From Anaerolineales bacterium (GTDB lineage Bacteria; Chloroflexota; Anaerolineae; Anaerolineales; Villigracilaceae): a stretch of DNA of 7,862 nt. Below, in pieces: positions 1-6,125 of the stretch. Where the stretch lies: assembly GCA_020847355.1 (NCBI GenBank), contig JADLCG010000127.1:1-7862 (forward strand), read 5' to 3'. A model generated the notes under the pieces. The model made no database searches. It saw only the letters and a program-made list of their open reading frames with translations, and had not been told where the DNA came from. Both the position numbers and the translations under genes were made by a program. Position 1 is the first letter of the stretch; every line of letters starts with the position of its first letter.

Positions 1-277
1 GAGAAATTGTCAGCTTGAGAAAAAGCGCTTGAAACAAAACCCCAGCCCAGAGCGGAAGAAAAGCGGCGCTGTATGCGATTGCGAATCCTGCTCCAGCGGC
101 GAGAAAAATCCCAATGAGGAGAATCAAAATCCCATACAGAAATTCTAAAAAAGAATTTTTTTGCGGGCGGAATTTTAACAAGAAACGAATCGAATTCCCC
201 ATCCACGCGGTGGGATGAAAACGGTTGGGCGGGTCGCCGAATAATAAATCGAACGCGAGCGCGAAAAATAAGATCAT
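1..277 (-). CDS. cbiB: Cobinamide(-phosphate) synthase CbiB/CobD, N-terminal part (runs off the window)
   Basis: This is the first 92 codons of a membrane protein that condenses adenosylcobyric acid with aminopropanol or its phosphate to make adenosylcobinamide (phosphate). The visible N-terminus reads MILFFALAFDLLFGDPPN and then RFHPTAWMGNSI. This is the characteristic CbiB opening: a hydrophobic helix, the LLxGDPP motif, then HPxxWMG. A second hydrophobic stretch (LYGILILLIGIFLAAGAG) follows at about residues 48-65. The ATG at 277-275 overlaps the cbiZ stop as ATGA, so translation is probably coupled. No clear Shine-Dalgarno sequence precedes it. The function fits its neighbour: CbiZ makes adenosylcobyric acid and CbiB consumes it. 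The C-terminal two thirds or more lie outside the window, so intactness cannot be judged. Confidence 0.9.
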   Translation of the reverse strand, partial: MILFFALAFDLLFGDPPNRFHPTAWMGNSIRFLLKFRPQKNSFLEFLYGILILLIGIFLAAGAGFAIAYSAAFLPLWAGVLFQALFLKLTIS

Positions 278-921
278 GCGGCGGATAAAGATTCGGTCAA
301 CGCTTGGCGCACGGCGCGCGCGATCAGCCAGCCAATCGTGGTGACGGGACCCGCATAGGCTTGCGAAGTTCCAACGCCTGTGCAAGCGACAGTGACGGTA
401 TCGGTGGAAGTGCCTGTGGCGGAAGCGCCATCAGGTGTGAGAATATTTCTTTCTTTCAAAATGGCGGTCTTTGCTTCGGTGGCAGTGATGACGGCGTTCA
501 GCATGGCGGCGCGGGTGAGGTTGGCATTTAATAAGAGGATGATATTGATCGTGCCGGGGCGATATGAAAAGGGCGGCGTAATGCCGGCGGATGAAGCGTT
601 GCTCACGCCTGCGGTGATCAATGCGCCGGCGCTTAAGCCTTCCGCTTCAAAAAACGCCAAGCGGACTTTTCGTAATTTGACGGCGGTGATCAAGCCGACA
701 AAGGCTTCGTTGACGTTTCTTTCTTTGGCGAAAGCGCGCAACCAAGCTTTTGGATTTTTGCAATAAAAATTTTTATCCACATTGACGTTGAGGATATGGC
801 GCGCGCGCGCATATCCGCCGCCGACAACGGCTGAAGATAAAGCGCTGAGCGGCGCGGCGCTTTGCACATGGACGACTTCATCCGTTTGAGAGATCGAGAT
901 GTTTTGAATAGGTAGGTTCAT
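274..921 (-). CDS. cbiZ: Adenosylcobinamide amidohydrolase CbiZ
   Basis: A 215-residue cytoplasmic enzyme expected to hydrolyse the aminopropanol amide of adenosylcobinamide (in some bacteria also pseudocobalamin-type corrinoids), releasing adenosylcobyric acid. Family hallmarks are visible in order: VVGGGYARARHILN (32-45), LITAGVSNA (101-109), PGTINIILLLNANLT (122-136), ITATEAKTA (145-153), ATGTSTDTV (168-176) and the C-terminal GPVTTIGWLIARAV (191-204). The length is normal for a single-domain CbiZ. The ATG at 921-919 overlaps the cobS stop as ATGA, and its own stop overlaps the cbiB start the same way. CbiZ is an archaeal-type salvage enzyme also found in some bacteria, including Chloroflexota. 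Its place beside cbiB, cobS and cobT supports corrinoid remodelling. I see no frameshift or missing block. Confidence 0.95.
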   Translation of the reverse strand: MNLPIQNISISQTDEVVHVQSAAPLSALSSAVVGGGYARARHILNVNVDKNFYCKNPKAWLRAFAKERNVNEAFVGLITAVKLRKVRLAFFEAEGLSAGALITAGVSNASSAGITPPFSYRPGTINIILLLNANLTRAAMLNAVITATEAKTAILKERNILTPDGASATGTSTDTVTVACTGVGTSQAYAGPVTTIGWLIARAVRQALTESLSAA

Positions 922-1643
922 TGGATTGTAAAGAAAATCAAGACGAACATTTCAACAGCGGTGGTAACTGTGCCGTAAATATCGCCCGTGAGTCCGGGGA
1001 TTAAGCGCATAACGTAAAAACAAATCAACGCGGCGATAACAGCGGAGCCAAACATCAAAAAGAAACTAAGCGGACTAGAAACGAAGAAGCAGGTAATTGC
1101 CGTTATCAAGGTGGCGATGATAATTTCTTTAACCCCAACATTTCTTTTCATTTCAATGCCAAGGCCATCTTCGCGGGCATAGGGAAAGAAGTAAATGATC
1201 AAAGGCGAAGCCCATCTGCCTAACGTGGGCGCCAGAATTAAGGCGGAAAAAAGATTCGTAGATGCGCTCAACGCGGCGTATTGCGTCAGCAAAACTAAAA
1301 TTCCGCCCGCCACGCCAAACGCGCCCATGCGCGAATCTTTCATAATTTCCAAACGGCGTTCGGGCGTGAAGCCGCCGAACAAACCGTCGCAGGTATCCAT
1401 GAAACCATCGAGATGAAAAGCGCGGGTGAAGATGATCCACGCGAATAACGTGACGGCGGCAGAAACTGAAACGGGCAAGATCAATTGAGCGAAATAATTG
1501 ACGGCATATAACAAAAAGCCCACAACGATTCCGACCAGCGGAAACCAAGCAACGGCGCGTCCCATCTCTTGCGAGGTGAACATACGCCGAATGAGAGTCG
1601 GGAAAATAGTTAGGAATTGAAAAGCGGCGATGATTGGAATCAT
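918..1643 (-). CDS. cobS: Adenosylcobinamide-GDP ribazoletransferase (cobalamin synthase) CobS
   Basis: A 241-residue integral membrane enzyme that joins adenosylcobinamide-GDP to alpha-ribazole (or its phosphate), the last joining step of the nucleotide-loop pathway. Recognisable motifs are FHLDGFMDTCDGLFGG (76-91) with its acidic residues, RRLEIMKDSRMGAFG (96-110), and RLIPGLTGDIYGTVTTAVEM (213-232). Hydrophobic spans lie around 33-47, 60-72, 110-125, 131-150, 173-188, 193-212 and 229-239. The length is close to the usual 240-260 residues. The ATG at 1643-1641 is chosen because the protein opens with the usual IAAFQFLTIFP segment. No good Shine-Dalgarno is present: the upstream 28 bp is a tandem repeat that separates this gene from cobT. 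The gene ends in a 4-nt overlap with cbiZ. Confidence 0.95.
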   Translation of the reverse strand: MIPIIAAFQFLTIFPTLIRRMFTSQEMGRAVAWFPLVGIVVGFLLYAVNYFAQLILPVSVSAAVTLFAWIIFTRAFHLDGFMDTCDGLFGGFTPERRLEIMKDSRMGAFGVAGGILVLLTQYAALSASTNLFSALILAPTLGRWASPLIIYFFPYAREDGLGIEMKRNVGVKEIIIATLITAITCFFVSSPLSFFLMFGSAVIAALICFYVMRLIPGLTGDIYGTVTTAVEMFVLIFFTIQ

Positions 1644-1644
1644 G

Positions 1645-1674
1645 GGTAATTAGGGATTAGGTAGTTGGGGATTA
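1645..1674 (-). repeat. Two tandem 15-bp units filling the cobT-cobS junction
   Basis: On the plus strand GGTAATTAGGGATTA (1645-1659) is followed directly by GGTAGTTGGGGATTA (1660-1674); 13 of 15 bases match. The last three bases of the second unit supply the cobT stop codon (TAA on the minus strand). The array occupies the whole 28-bp gap up to the cobS ATG, where a Shine-Dalgarno would be expected. The composition (TAATCCC-like steps on the minus strand) recalls short tandem intergenic repeats in other bacteria, but I cannot assign a named family. Confidence 0.8.
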
Positions 1675-2715
1675 ATTTTCTTTTTGACTAACATTCGCTT
1701 CGCCAAAGGTTGCCATCTCGCTTAAAATTTTGCAAGCCGCTTCCGCCAGTGAAATGCCCAGAGCCGCGCCCGTGCCTTCGCCGAGGCGCAGATCCAAATC
1801 GAGCAATGGTTTTACATTCAACCATGCCAACATCAAAGCGTGACCGTTCTCTTTGGAGCGATGCGCGAAAATCAAATAATCTTTACACGCCGGCGCCAAC
1901 GTCACGGCGAGCATTGCGGCGGCAGTAGAAATAAATCCATCCACCAGCACGGGAATATTTTTGGAAGCCGCGCCCAGCAGAACGCCCGCCAGCCCGCCAA
2001 TTTCAAAGCCGCCAACTTTGGTCAACACATCCAAACCATCTTTTGCGTTTGGTTTATTGATCTGCAAACTTTTTTCAATCGCCGAAATTTTTCGTTTGAG
2101 TCCCGCATCGTCCACGCCCGTGCCGCGCCCGGCAATTTTTTCAGGCGCAACATTCATCAACGCGCAAGCAATTGCGGCGGAGGGAGTCGTATTGCCGATG
2201 CCCATATCGCCCGTGCCGAGGATGTCTGCGCCGTTGGCGATTTCACTTAATGCGATTTCGATTCCGCTTTGAATAGCTTCTTCCGCCTGTGCGCGCTTCA
2301 TGGCTGGACCTTGCGCCTGATTCTGCGTCCCCAAGCCAACGCTCCGCCGAATCAGTTTTTCGTCAGCCGTTGGAATTTCATTCGCCACGCCCATATCCAC
2401 CACGACAACTTTCGCGCCGATATGCTTCGCCAGCACATTGATCGCCGCGCCGCCGTGCAGAAAATTCAAGACCATTTGCGGAGTCACCGCTTGCGGAAAA
2501 GCGCTCACGCCTTCGGCAACCACGCCATGATCGCCCGCCATCACGATAATGGTTTTATTTTTGATCTGCGGAAATTGTTTGCCCGTAATGCCCGCCAGTT
2601 GAATCGAAAGTTCTTCCAGCCTGCCTAAACTACCCGCAGGTTTGGTCAATTGATTTTGCCGCTCCCGCGCAAATTGCATTGCGGATTCGTTCAACGGTTG
2701 TATTTCTATATTCAT
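1672..2715 (-). CDS. cobT: Nicotinate-nucleotide--dimethylbenzimidazole phosphoribosyltransferase CobT
   Basis: A 347-residue cytoplasmic enzyme that transfers phosphoribose from nicotinate mononucleotide to the lower-ligand base, giving alpha-ribazole 5'-phosphate. Motifs in order are KPAGSLGRLEEL (25-36), AGDHGVVAEGVSAFPQAVT (60-78), LHGGAAINVLA (86-96), LGTGDMGIGNTTPSAA (166-181), VLVDGFISTAAA (256-267), FAHRSKENGH (283-292) and LRLGEGTGAALG (309-320). Glu313 in the last motif corresponds to the catalytic glutamate of the family (Glu317 in Salmonella CobT). The length is typical and all key blocks are intact. The start at ATG 2715-2713 is supported by a GAAGG Shine-Dalgarno at 2723-2727, in the 14-nt gap after the preceding adenosyltransferase gene. 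Which base is used in vivo cannot be read from the sequence; no bluB or bza genes are in the window. Confidence 0.97.
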   Translation of the reverse strand: MNIEIQPLNESAMQFARERQNQLTKPAGSLGRLEELSIQLAGITGKQFPQIKNKTIIVMAGDHGVVAEGVSAFPQAVTPQMVLNFLHGGAAINVLAKHIGAKVVVVDMGVANEIPTADEKLIRRSVGLGTQNQAQGPAMKRAQAEEAIQSGIEIALSEIANGADILGTGDMGIGNTTPSAAIACALMNVAPEKIAGRGTGVDDAGLKRKISAIEKSLQINKPNAKDGLDVLTKVGGFEIGGLAGVLLGAASKNIPVLVDGFISTAAAMLAVTLAPACKDYLIFAHRSKENGHALMLAWLNVKPLLDLDLRLGEGTGAALGISLAEAACKILSEMATFGEANVSQKEN

Positions 2716-2729
2716 TCTGCCGCCTTCGC

Positions 2730-3251
2730 TTAAAATTCAATTCCAGCTTGCGCTTGAACGCCCTGCTGGTAATGATGTTTGATCTCGCTTGCGTCCATAA
2801 CGTAATCCGCCAATTCTAAAAATACGGCTGGCGCATCGCGGCCGGTAACGATCAAGCGCAACGCTTGAGGCTTGTTCGCTTTGAGCCAGTCCGCCGCTTC
2901 TGCGGCATTCAGCCAACCAAAGTGAAATGGGAACGTGAATTCGTCCAATACAAGCAGGTCATCTTCGCCGCCAAGAATGCGCGCTTTGGCTTGTTCCCAA
3001 GCTTGCGCGGCAAGCGTGGCGCTTTGTGCCAGATCTGCGCTTTGCCAGGTGCACCCATCGCCAAGTTGCAGGATTTCAATTTCCAGGTGTTGCGCCGTCA
3101 GATATTCGCCATAACCCGCTTCTGGGCTTTTCATAAATTGCAACATCGCCACGCGCAAGCCCTGCCCCCAGGCGCGGAGCATCACCCCTAAAGCGACGGT
3201 CGTTTTACCTTTGCCATTGCCTGTGTAAACCGCAAGCCAGCCTTGCTTCAT
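2730..3251 (-). CDS. cobO: Corrinoid adenosyltransferase, BtuR/CobO type, paralogue 2 (FTW motif changed to CTW)
   Basis: A 173-residue P-loop enzyme of the BtuR/CobO/CobA family, which transfers adenosyl from ATP to the Co(I) of corrinoids. Seen in order: P-loop TGNGKGKT (10-17), RAWGQG (26-31), GDGCTW (64-69), Walker-B-like LLVLDEFTF (99-107), DWLKANKP (121-128), VTGRDAP (135-141) and the usual C-terminal AQAGIEF (167-173). It aligns without gaps to the gene just upstream, with about 86 of 172 positions identical by hand count. Cys67 replaces the Phe present in that paralogue and in Salmonella CobA (Phe91), a residue implicated in forming four-coordinate cob(II)alamin; the following Trp is kept. 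I chose the ATG at 3251-3249, which follows the upstream stop as TAAGATG and matches the paralogue's start. A TTG at 3281 would add ten unconserved residues. Confidence 0.92.
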   Translation of the reverse strand: MKQGWLAVYTGNGKGKTTVALGVMLRAWGQGLRVAMLQFMKSPEAGYGEYLTAQHLEIEILQLGDGCTWQSADLAQSATLAAQAWEQAKARILGGEDDLLVLDEFTFPFHFGWLNAAEAADWLKANKPQALRLIVTGRDAPAVFLELADYVMDASEIKHHYQQGVQAQAGIEF

Positions 3252-3252
3252 C

Positions 3253-3786
3253 TTAGAAATCAATGCCGGCTTGCGCGACAATGCCTTGATTGAAAGGATG
3301 TTTAATTTCTTTCATCTCGGTCACTAAGTCCGCATATTCGATCAATTCAGCGGGCGCGTCGCGTCCGGTAATGATCAAATGCACATCTTTAGGTTTGTTG
3401 GCTTTGAGCCAGTCAATAACTTCATTTGTATCCAGCCATTTGAAAGCCAACGTGTAAGTGAATTCGTCCAGCACGATCACGTCATATTTGCCGCTGGTGA
3501 TTTTCTCTTTAGCGACTTCCCAACCATCCACAGCGCGGGCAATCGTTTCATCCATATCTTTGGAAGTCCAAGTAAAACCGTCGCCTTTGGCAAACCAATC
3601 AATGCCCAGTTTTTTGGCGGCTTTAATCTCGCCCCATTGCCCCGTCTCCGCTTTGATGAATTGCACAACGCAAGTATCAAACCCGCGCCCCCACGCTCTA
3701 AAGATCACGCCAAACGCGGCGGTGCTTTTGCCCTTGCCGTTGCCCGTGTTGACCATCACCAACCCTTGCTTTACTTTTTTACCCAT
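3253..3786 (-). CDS. cobO: Corrinoid adenosyltransferase, BtuR/CobO type, paralogue 1
   Basis: A 177-residue ATP:co(I)rrinoid adenosyltransferase. Imported corrinoids must be adenosylated before CbiZ, CbiB and CobS act on them. Visible features are P-loop TGNGKGKS (14-21), RAWGRG (30-35), VVQFIK (40-45), GDGFTW (68-73, with Phe71 and Trp73 equivalent to Salmonella CobA Phe91 and Trp93), VIVLDEFTY (103-111), DWLKANKP (125-132), ITGRDAP (139-145) and C-terminal AQAGIDF (171-177). All expected catalytic and corrin-site residues are present, so this looks like the canonical copy. The ATG at 3786-3784 overlaps the btuD stop by one base (TAATG), with a strong AAAGGA Shine-Dalgarno at 3794-3799 inside the end of btuD. 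It is followed one base later by a second adenosyltransferase gene, evidently a tandem duplicate that has diverged to about 50% identity. Confidence 0.95.
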   Translation of the reverse strand: MGKKVKQGLVMVNTGNGKGKSTAAFGVIFRAWGRGFDTCVVQFIKAETGQWGEIKAAKKLGIDWFAKGDGFTWTSKDMDETIARAVDGWEVAKEKITSGKYDVIVLDEFTYTLAFKWLDTNEVIDWLKANKPKDVHLIITGRDAPAELIEYADLVTEMKEIKHPFNQGIVAQAGIDF

Positions 3787-4574
3787 TACTTCATCCTTTC
3801 AGTTGATAAGCCTGGCACGATCAATGGCGCGCCCGTTTCGGGATGCCGAATGATATACACAGGCACGTTATAAATTGAATTCAAAATTTCGGCGGTCAAG
3901 GTCTCTTGCGGATTGCCCGCCACGCACAACGCCCCGTTCTGCACAATCGCAATCCGATCCGCGAATAAAGAAGCGAGGTTCAAATCATGGAGCGCCACTA
4001 AAACCGTGAGATTCTTTTCGCGCGCTTGTTGTTTTACCAATTGCAACAGATCAATTTGATGACGAATATCCAAATGCGCGGTCGGCTCGTCCATCAGCAA
4101 AATCGGCGTGGCTTGCGCCAAGGCGCGCGCCAGCAAAATGCGTTGTTGTTCGCCGCCAGACATTTGATCCATGCGTTTTTCGGCAAGCTGGAGTCCATCC
4201 ACTTGTTCTAAAGCCAGACGCGCCAACGCTTCATCCTTAACTGAAGCCTGTCCTAAAAAATTCAAATAGGGCGTACGCCCAAGCAGAACTGTTTCCCATG
4301 CCGTGAATGCTGGCGGAAGCGAAACTGCTTGCGGCACCACCGCCATCTCGCGGGCGCGTTGCATTGAATCTAACTTAGTCACGTCTTTGCCATTCGCTTG
4401 GATGCTTCCGCTTTGGATGGGAAGCACGCCGCTGATCGTGCGAATCAACGTGGATTTTCCCGCGCCGTTCGGTCCGATCAGCGCGACAATTTCGCCCGCG
4501 TTCACCGTCAAGTTAATTTCACTCAATACTTTGCGCGCGCCGTAAAAAACAGAGAGCCGTTCGATCTGCAACAT
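3786..4574 (-). CDS. btuD: Cobalamin/corrinoid ABC transporter ATP-binding protein BtuD
   Basis: A 262-residue ABC ATPase that powers corrinoid import with BtuC, on the cytoplasmic face of the membrane. Seen: Walker A GPNGAGKST (34-42), Q-loop VVPQ (79-82), signature MSGGEQQR (138-145), Walker B ILLMDEP (158-164), D-loop AHLD (166-169) and H-loop His196 in VALHDLN. These are all the parts of a working ATPase, and the family is the FecE/BtuD/HmuV importer type. The C-terminal extension (about 225-262) is usual for these importers. I chose the ATG at 4574-4572 because a GAGGG Shine-Dalgarno (4583-4587) sits 8 nt upstream and the stop of the preceding gene directly abuts it (TAAGATG). A TTG at 4589 would only add MRADK-like residues. 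Transported substrate is inferred from the operon and the riboswitch; on sequence alone a siderophore importer would look similar. Confidence 0.94.
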   Translation of the reverse strand: MLQIERLSVFYGARKVLSEINLTVNAGEIVALIGPNGAGKSTLIRTISGVLPIQSGSIQANGKDVTKLDSMQRAREMAVVPQAVSLPPAFTAWETVLLGRTPYLNFLGQASVKDEALARLALEQVDGLQLAEKRMDQMSGGEQQRILLARALAQATPILLMDEPTAHLDIRHQIDLLQLVKQQAREKNLTVLVALHDLNLASLFADRIAIVQNGALCVAGNPQETLTAEILNSIYNVPVYIIRHPETGAPLIVPGLSTERMK

Positions 4575-4575
4575 C

Positions 4576-5121
4576 TTATCTGCCCTCAAACACGAGATAC
4601 CAAAACAAAGCGATCTCTTGAGCGTTCTGATCTAACCCGCGATATAAATATTGATCGAAGCCGCCCAACTCAAAACCAATTTTTTTATACAAATTACAAG
4701 CGGGTACATTATTATTTTGCGTTTCCAACATCACCCCAGGGAAGCCCTGCGTTTGCGCCCAAGCCAGCGCCCGCGCTAACAAAGCGCGCCCCACGCCCTG
4801 TTTTCTAAACTCAGCTTGCACAACAAGATCGTTGATATAAGCGAAGCCATTCCACCACTTGATTACGTCAATTTGTCCAGCCAATTTTCCATTCCCATAA
4901 GCCAGAAAGATGATCTTCGCGGAATTATCCAAGAAAGACTCAACGTTCATTTCTTCATCGGCAAGCGGATATGCTTTTTGATACGGCGCAACCGGCACGG
5001 CGGTATAGGTCAGCTTGCCGTTGTGCAGATTCAATTCCAAGTGCGCCTGCACGAGAAAAGCGCCGTCGCATTGATTGACATCCTGCAGGTTGGCTGTACT
5101 TAATGGCTGAATTTCGAGCAT
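4576..5121 (-). CDS. GNAT-family N-acetyltransferase resembling streptothricin acetyltransferase SatA
   Basis: A 181-residue acetyl-CoA-dependent N-acetyltransferase. The GNAT core is clear: YINDLVVQAEFRKQGVGRAL (95-114) contains the beta4 strand and the R-x-x-G-x-G/A acetyl-CoA loop (Arg106 to Gly111). Next come GVMLETQNNNVPACNLYKKI (129-148), GFELGGFDQYLYRGLD (149-164) and EIALFWYLVF (169-178). The LETQNNN-x-AC-x-x-Y-x-K-x-GF-x-x-GGFD pattern and the terminal AxxWYL closely recall Bacillus SatA/YyaR, which acetylates the beta-lysine of streptothricin. The real substrate is unknown. The ATG at 5121-5119 overlaps the btuC stop (TAATG) and has an AAGGA Shine-Dalgarno at 5130-5134. The open frame continues upstream to 5316, but those 65 residues are an out-of-frame reading of btuC. 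It is co-transcribed and probably translationally coupled between btuC and btuD, an unusual position for such a gene. Confidence 0.88.
   Translation of the reverse strand: MLEIQPLSTANLQDVNQCDGAFLVQAHLELNLHNGKLTYTAVPVAPYQKAYPLADEEMNVESFLDNSAKIIFLAYGNGKLAGQIDVIKWWNGFAYINDLVVQAEFRKQGVGRALLARALAWAQTQGFPGVMLETQNNNVPACNLYKKIGFELGGFDQYLYRGLDQNAQEIALFWYLVFEGR
4583..4587 (-). promoter_or_regulatory. btuD: Ribosome binding site of btuD
   Basis: GAGGG on the minus strand, inside the end of the acetyltransferase gene and 8 nt before ATG 4574. It favours this ATG over the TTG at 4589, which it overlaps. Confidence 0.65.
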
Positions 5122-6116
5122 TACCAAAATCCTTGGTTTTTTGCGCGGCGCAAGATCCATAAAAAGAAAGGCGCGCCCGCCAAAGCGGTGACAATGCCAA
5201 CGGGTATTTCTTGCGGCGCGAGAATGACGCGCGAGATCACGTCTGCGATTAACAACACAAACGCCCCGCCCACTAAACTCAACGACAATAACTTGCGATA
5301 ATCCGCGCCGACCCACATCCGCATCAGGTGCGGGACGACCAACCCGACGAAGCCGATAATGCCCGAGAAAGAGACCGAAGCCGCAGTTACGAGCGAAGCG
5401 GCGATCAAGATCAACGTGCGTGTGCGCGTGACATTCAAGCCTAATTGCTGGGCTTGGTCGTCGCCAAATTGTAATAAGTTTAATGCGTAGCCGCTACTCA
5501 ATAAGGTGATCACGCCCAACGCGATGAAAGGCAGAATCGCGAGGATGGAAGTCCAGCCGTTTTGAATGGAGCCGCCGAGCAACCAGCCTAAGGCGCGGCG
5601 CATTTCGTCGCTGGAACGCAACATCAAAAAGGAAGTGAGCGACGTGGCAAACGATGAAACCGCCACGCCCGCCAAAATCAAATTGGTGGTTGGCACGGTA
5701 TGCCCAATGCGGGCGATTGCATACACCAACGCCACCGTCAATAACGCCGTAGCAAACGCGGCAAGCGGAACGATGAACAACCCCCAAAACGAATACGAAC
5801 GCTGAAAGGACATCGCCACCACCGCGCCCAGCCCCGCGCCCGAAGCAATGCCAATCAGGTATGGGTCTGCCAGCGGATTGCGAAACAGCCCTTGATATGA
5901 AGCGCCGCTAATGCCCAAGCCCGCGCCAGTTAATAAAACCAAAGCGGTGCGCGGCAGGCGGATCTTCCATAGAATCGCAACCGCCGTTTCTGCGCCGCGC
6001 CCAATTAATGTATTCCAAATTTCGAGCGGAGATAGAAAAACCGAACCAATGCCAATGCTCAGCACAATGGCAAAAATCAAAAGCGCAAAACAAATCAGAA
6101 ACGGTGTATAACGCAT
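5121..6116 (-). CDS. btuC: Cobalamin/corrinoid ABC transporter permease BtuC
   Basis: A 331-residue polytopic inner-membrane permease of the FecCD/BtuC family with about ten hydrophobic helices. Diagnostic blocks are KIRLPRTALVLLTGAGLGIS (51-70) and GASYQGLFRNPLADPYLIGI (71-90), then VSFSGIIGFVGLVVPHLMRM (248-267) and PQEIPVGIVTALAGAPFFLW (301-320) with a final RR. The loop between the last conserved blocks forms the coupling contact with the ATPase in the family. The start is uncertain. ATG 6116-6114 (MRYTPFL, used here) gives a standard N-terminus but has no clear Shine-Dalgarno. GTG 6152 and ATG 6146 would add 12 and 10 residues, but both lie inside a 13-bp inverted repeat, so I disfavour them. 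The stop overlaps the acetyltransferase start. It follows btuF and works with btuF and btuD. Confidence 0.94.
   Translation of the reverse strand: MRYTPFLICFALLIFAIVLSIGIGSVFLSPLEIWNTLIGRGAETAVAILWKIRLPRTALVLLTGAGLGISGASYQGLFRNPLADPYLIGIASGAGLGAVVAMSFQRSYSFWGLFIVPLAAFATALLTVALVYAIARIGHTVPTTNLILAGVAVSSFATSLTSFLMLRSSDEMRRALGWLLGGSIQNGWTSILAILPFIALGVITLLSSGYALNLLQFGDDQAQQLGLNVTRTRTLILIAASLVTAASVSFSGIIGFVGLVVPHLMRMWVGADYRKLLSLSLVGGAFVLLIADVISRVILAPQEIPVGIVTALAGAPFFLWILRRAKNQGFW
5130..5134 (-). promoter_or_regulatory. Ribosome binding site of the acetyltransferase gene
   Basis: AAGGA on the minus strand, inside the last codons of btuC and 8 nt before ATG 5121. It decides the start and rules out the longer reading of the frame to 5316. 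Confidence 0.75.
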
Positions 6117-6125
6117 AATACTTAT

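Noticed and set aside
380..766. 128-codon plus-strand frame antisense to cbiZ
   Set aside because: It mirrors the strongly conserved cbiZ frame; no family resemblance and no start signals. Similar antisense frames opposite cobT (1840-2250), cobO1 (3379-3873) and btuD (4398-4808) were rejected for the same reason.
3252..3281. Ten-residue extension of the second adenosyltransferase from a TTG start
   Set aside because: The paralogue and the family begin near the internal ATG; the TTG would need a 29-nt overlap with the upstream gene and has no ribosome binding site.
5122..5316. N-terminal 65-residue extension of the acetyltransferase frame
   Set aside because: It is an alternate-frame reading of btuC, rich in Arg and Gly and unlike GNAT N-termini; the ATG at 5121 has a good Shine-Dalgarno and begins a normal GNAT protein.
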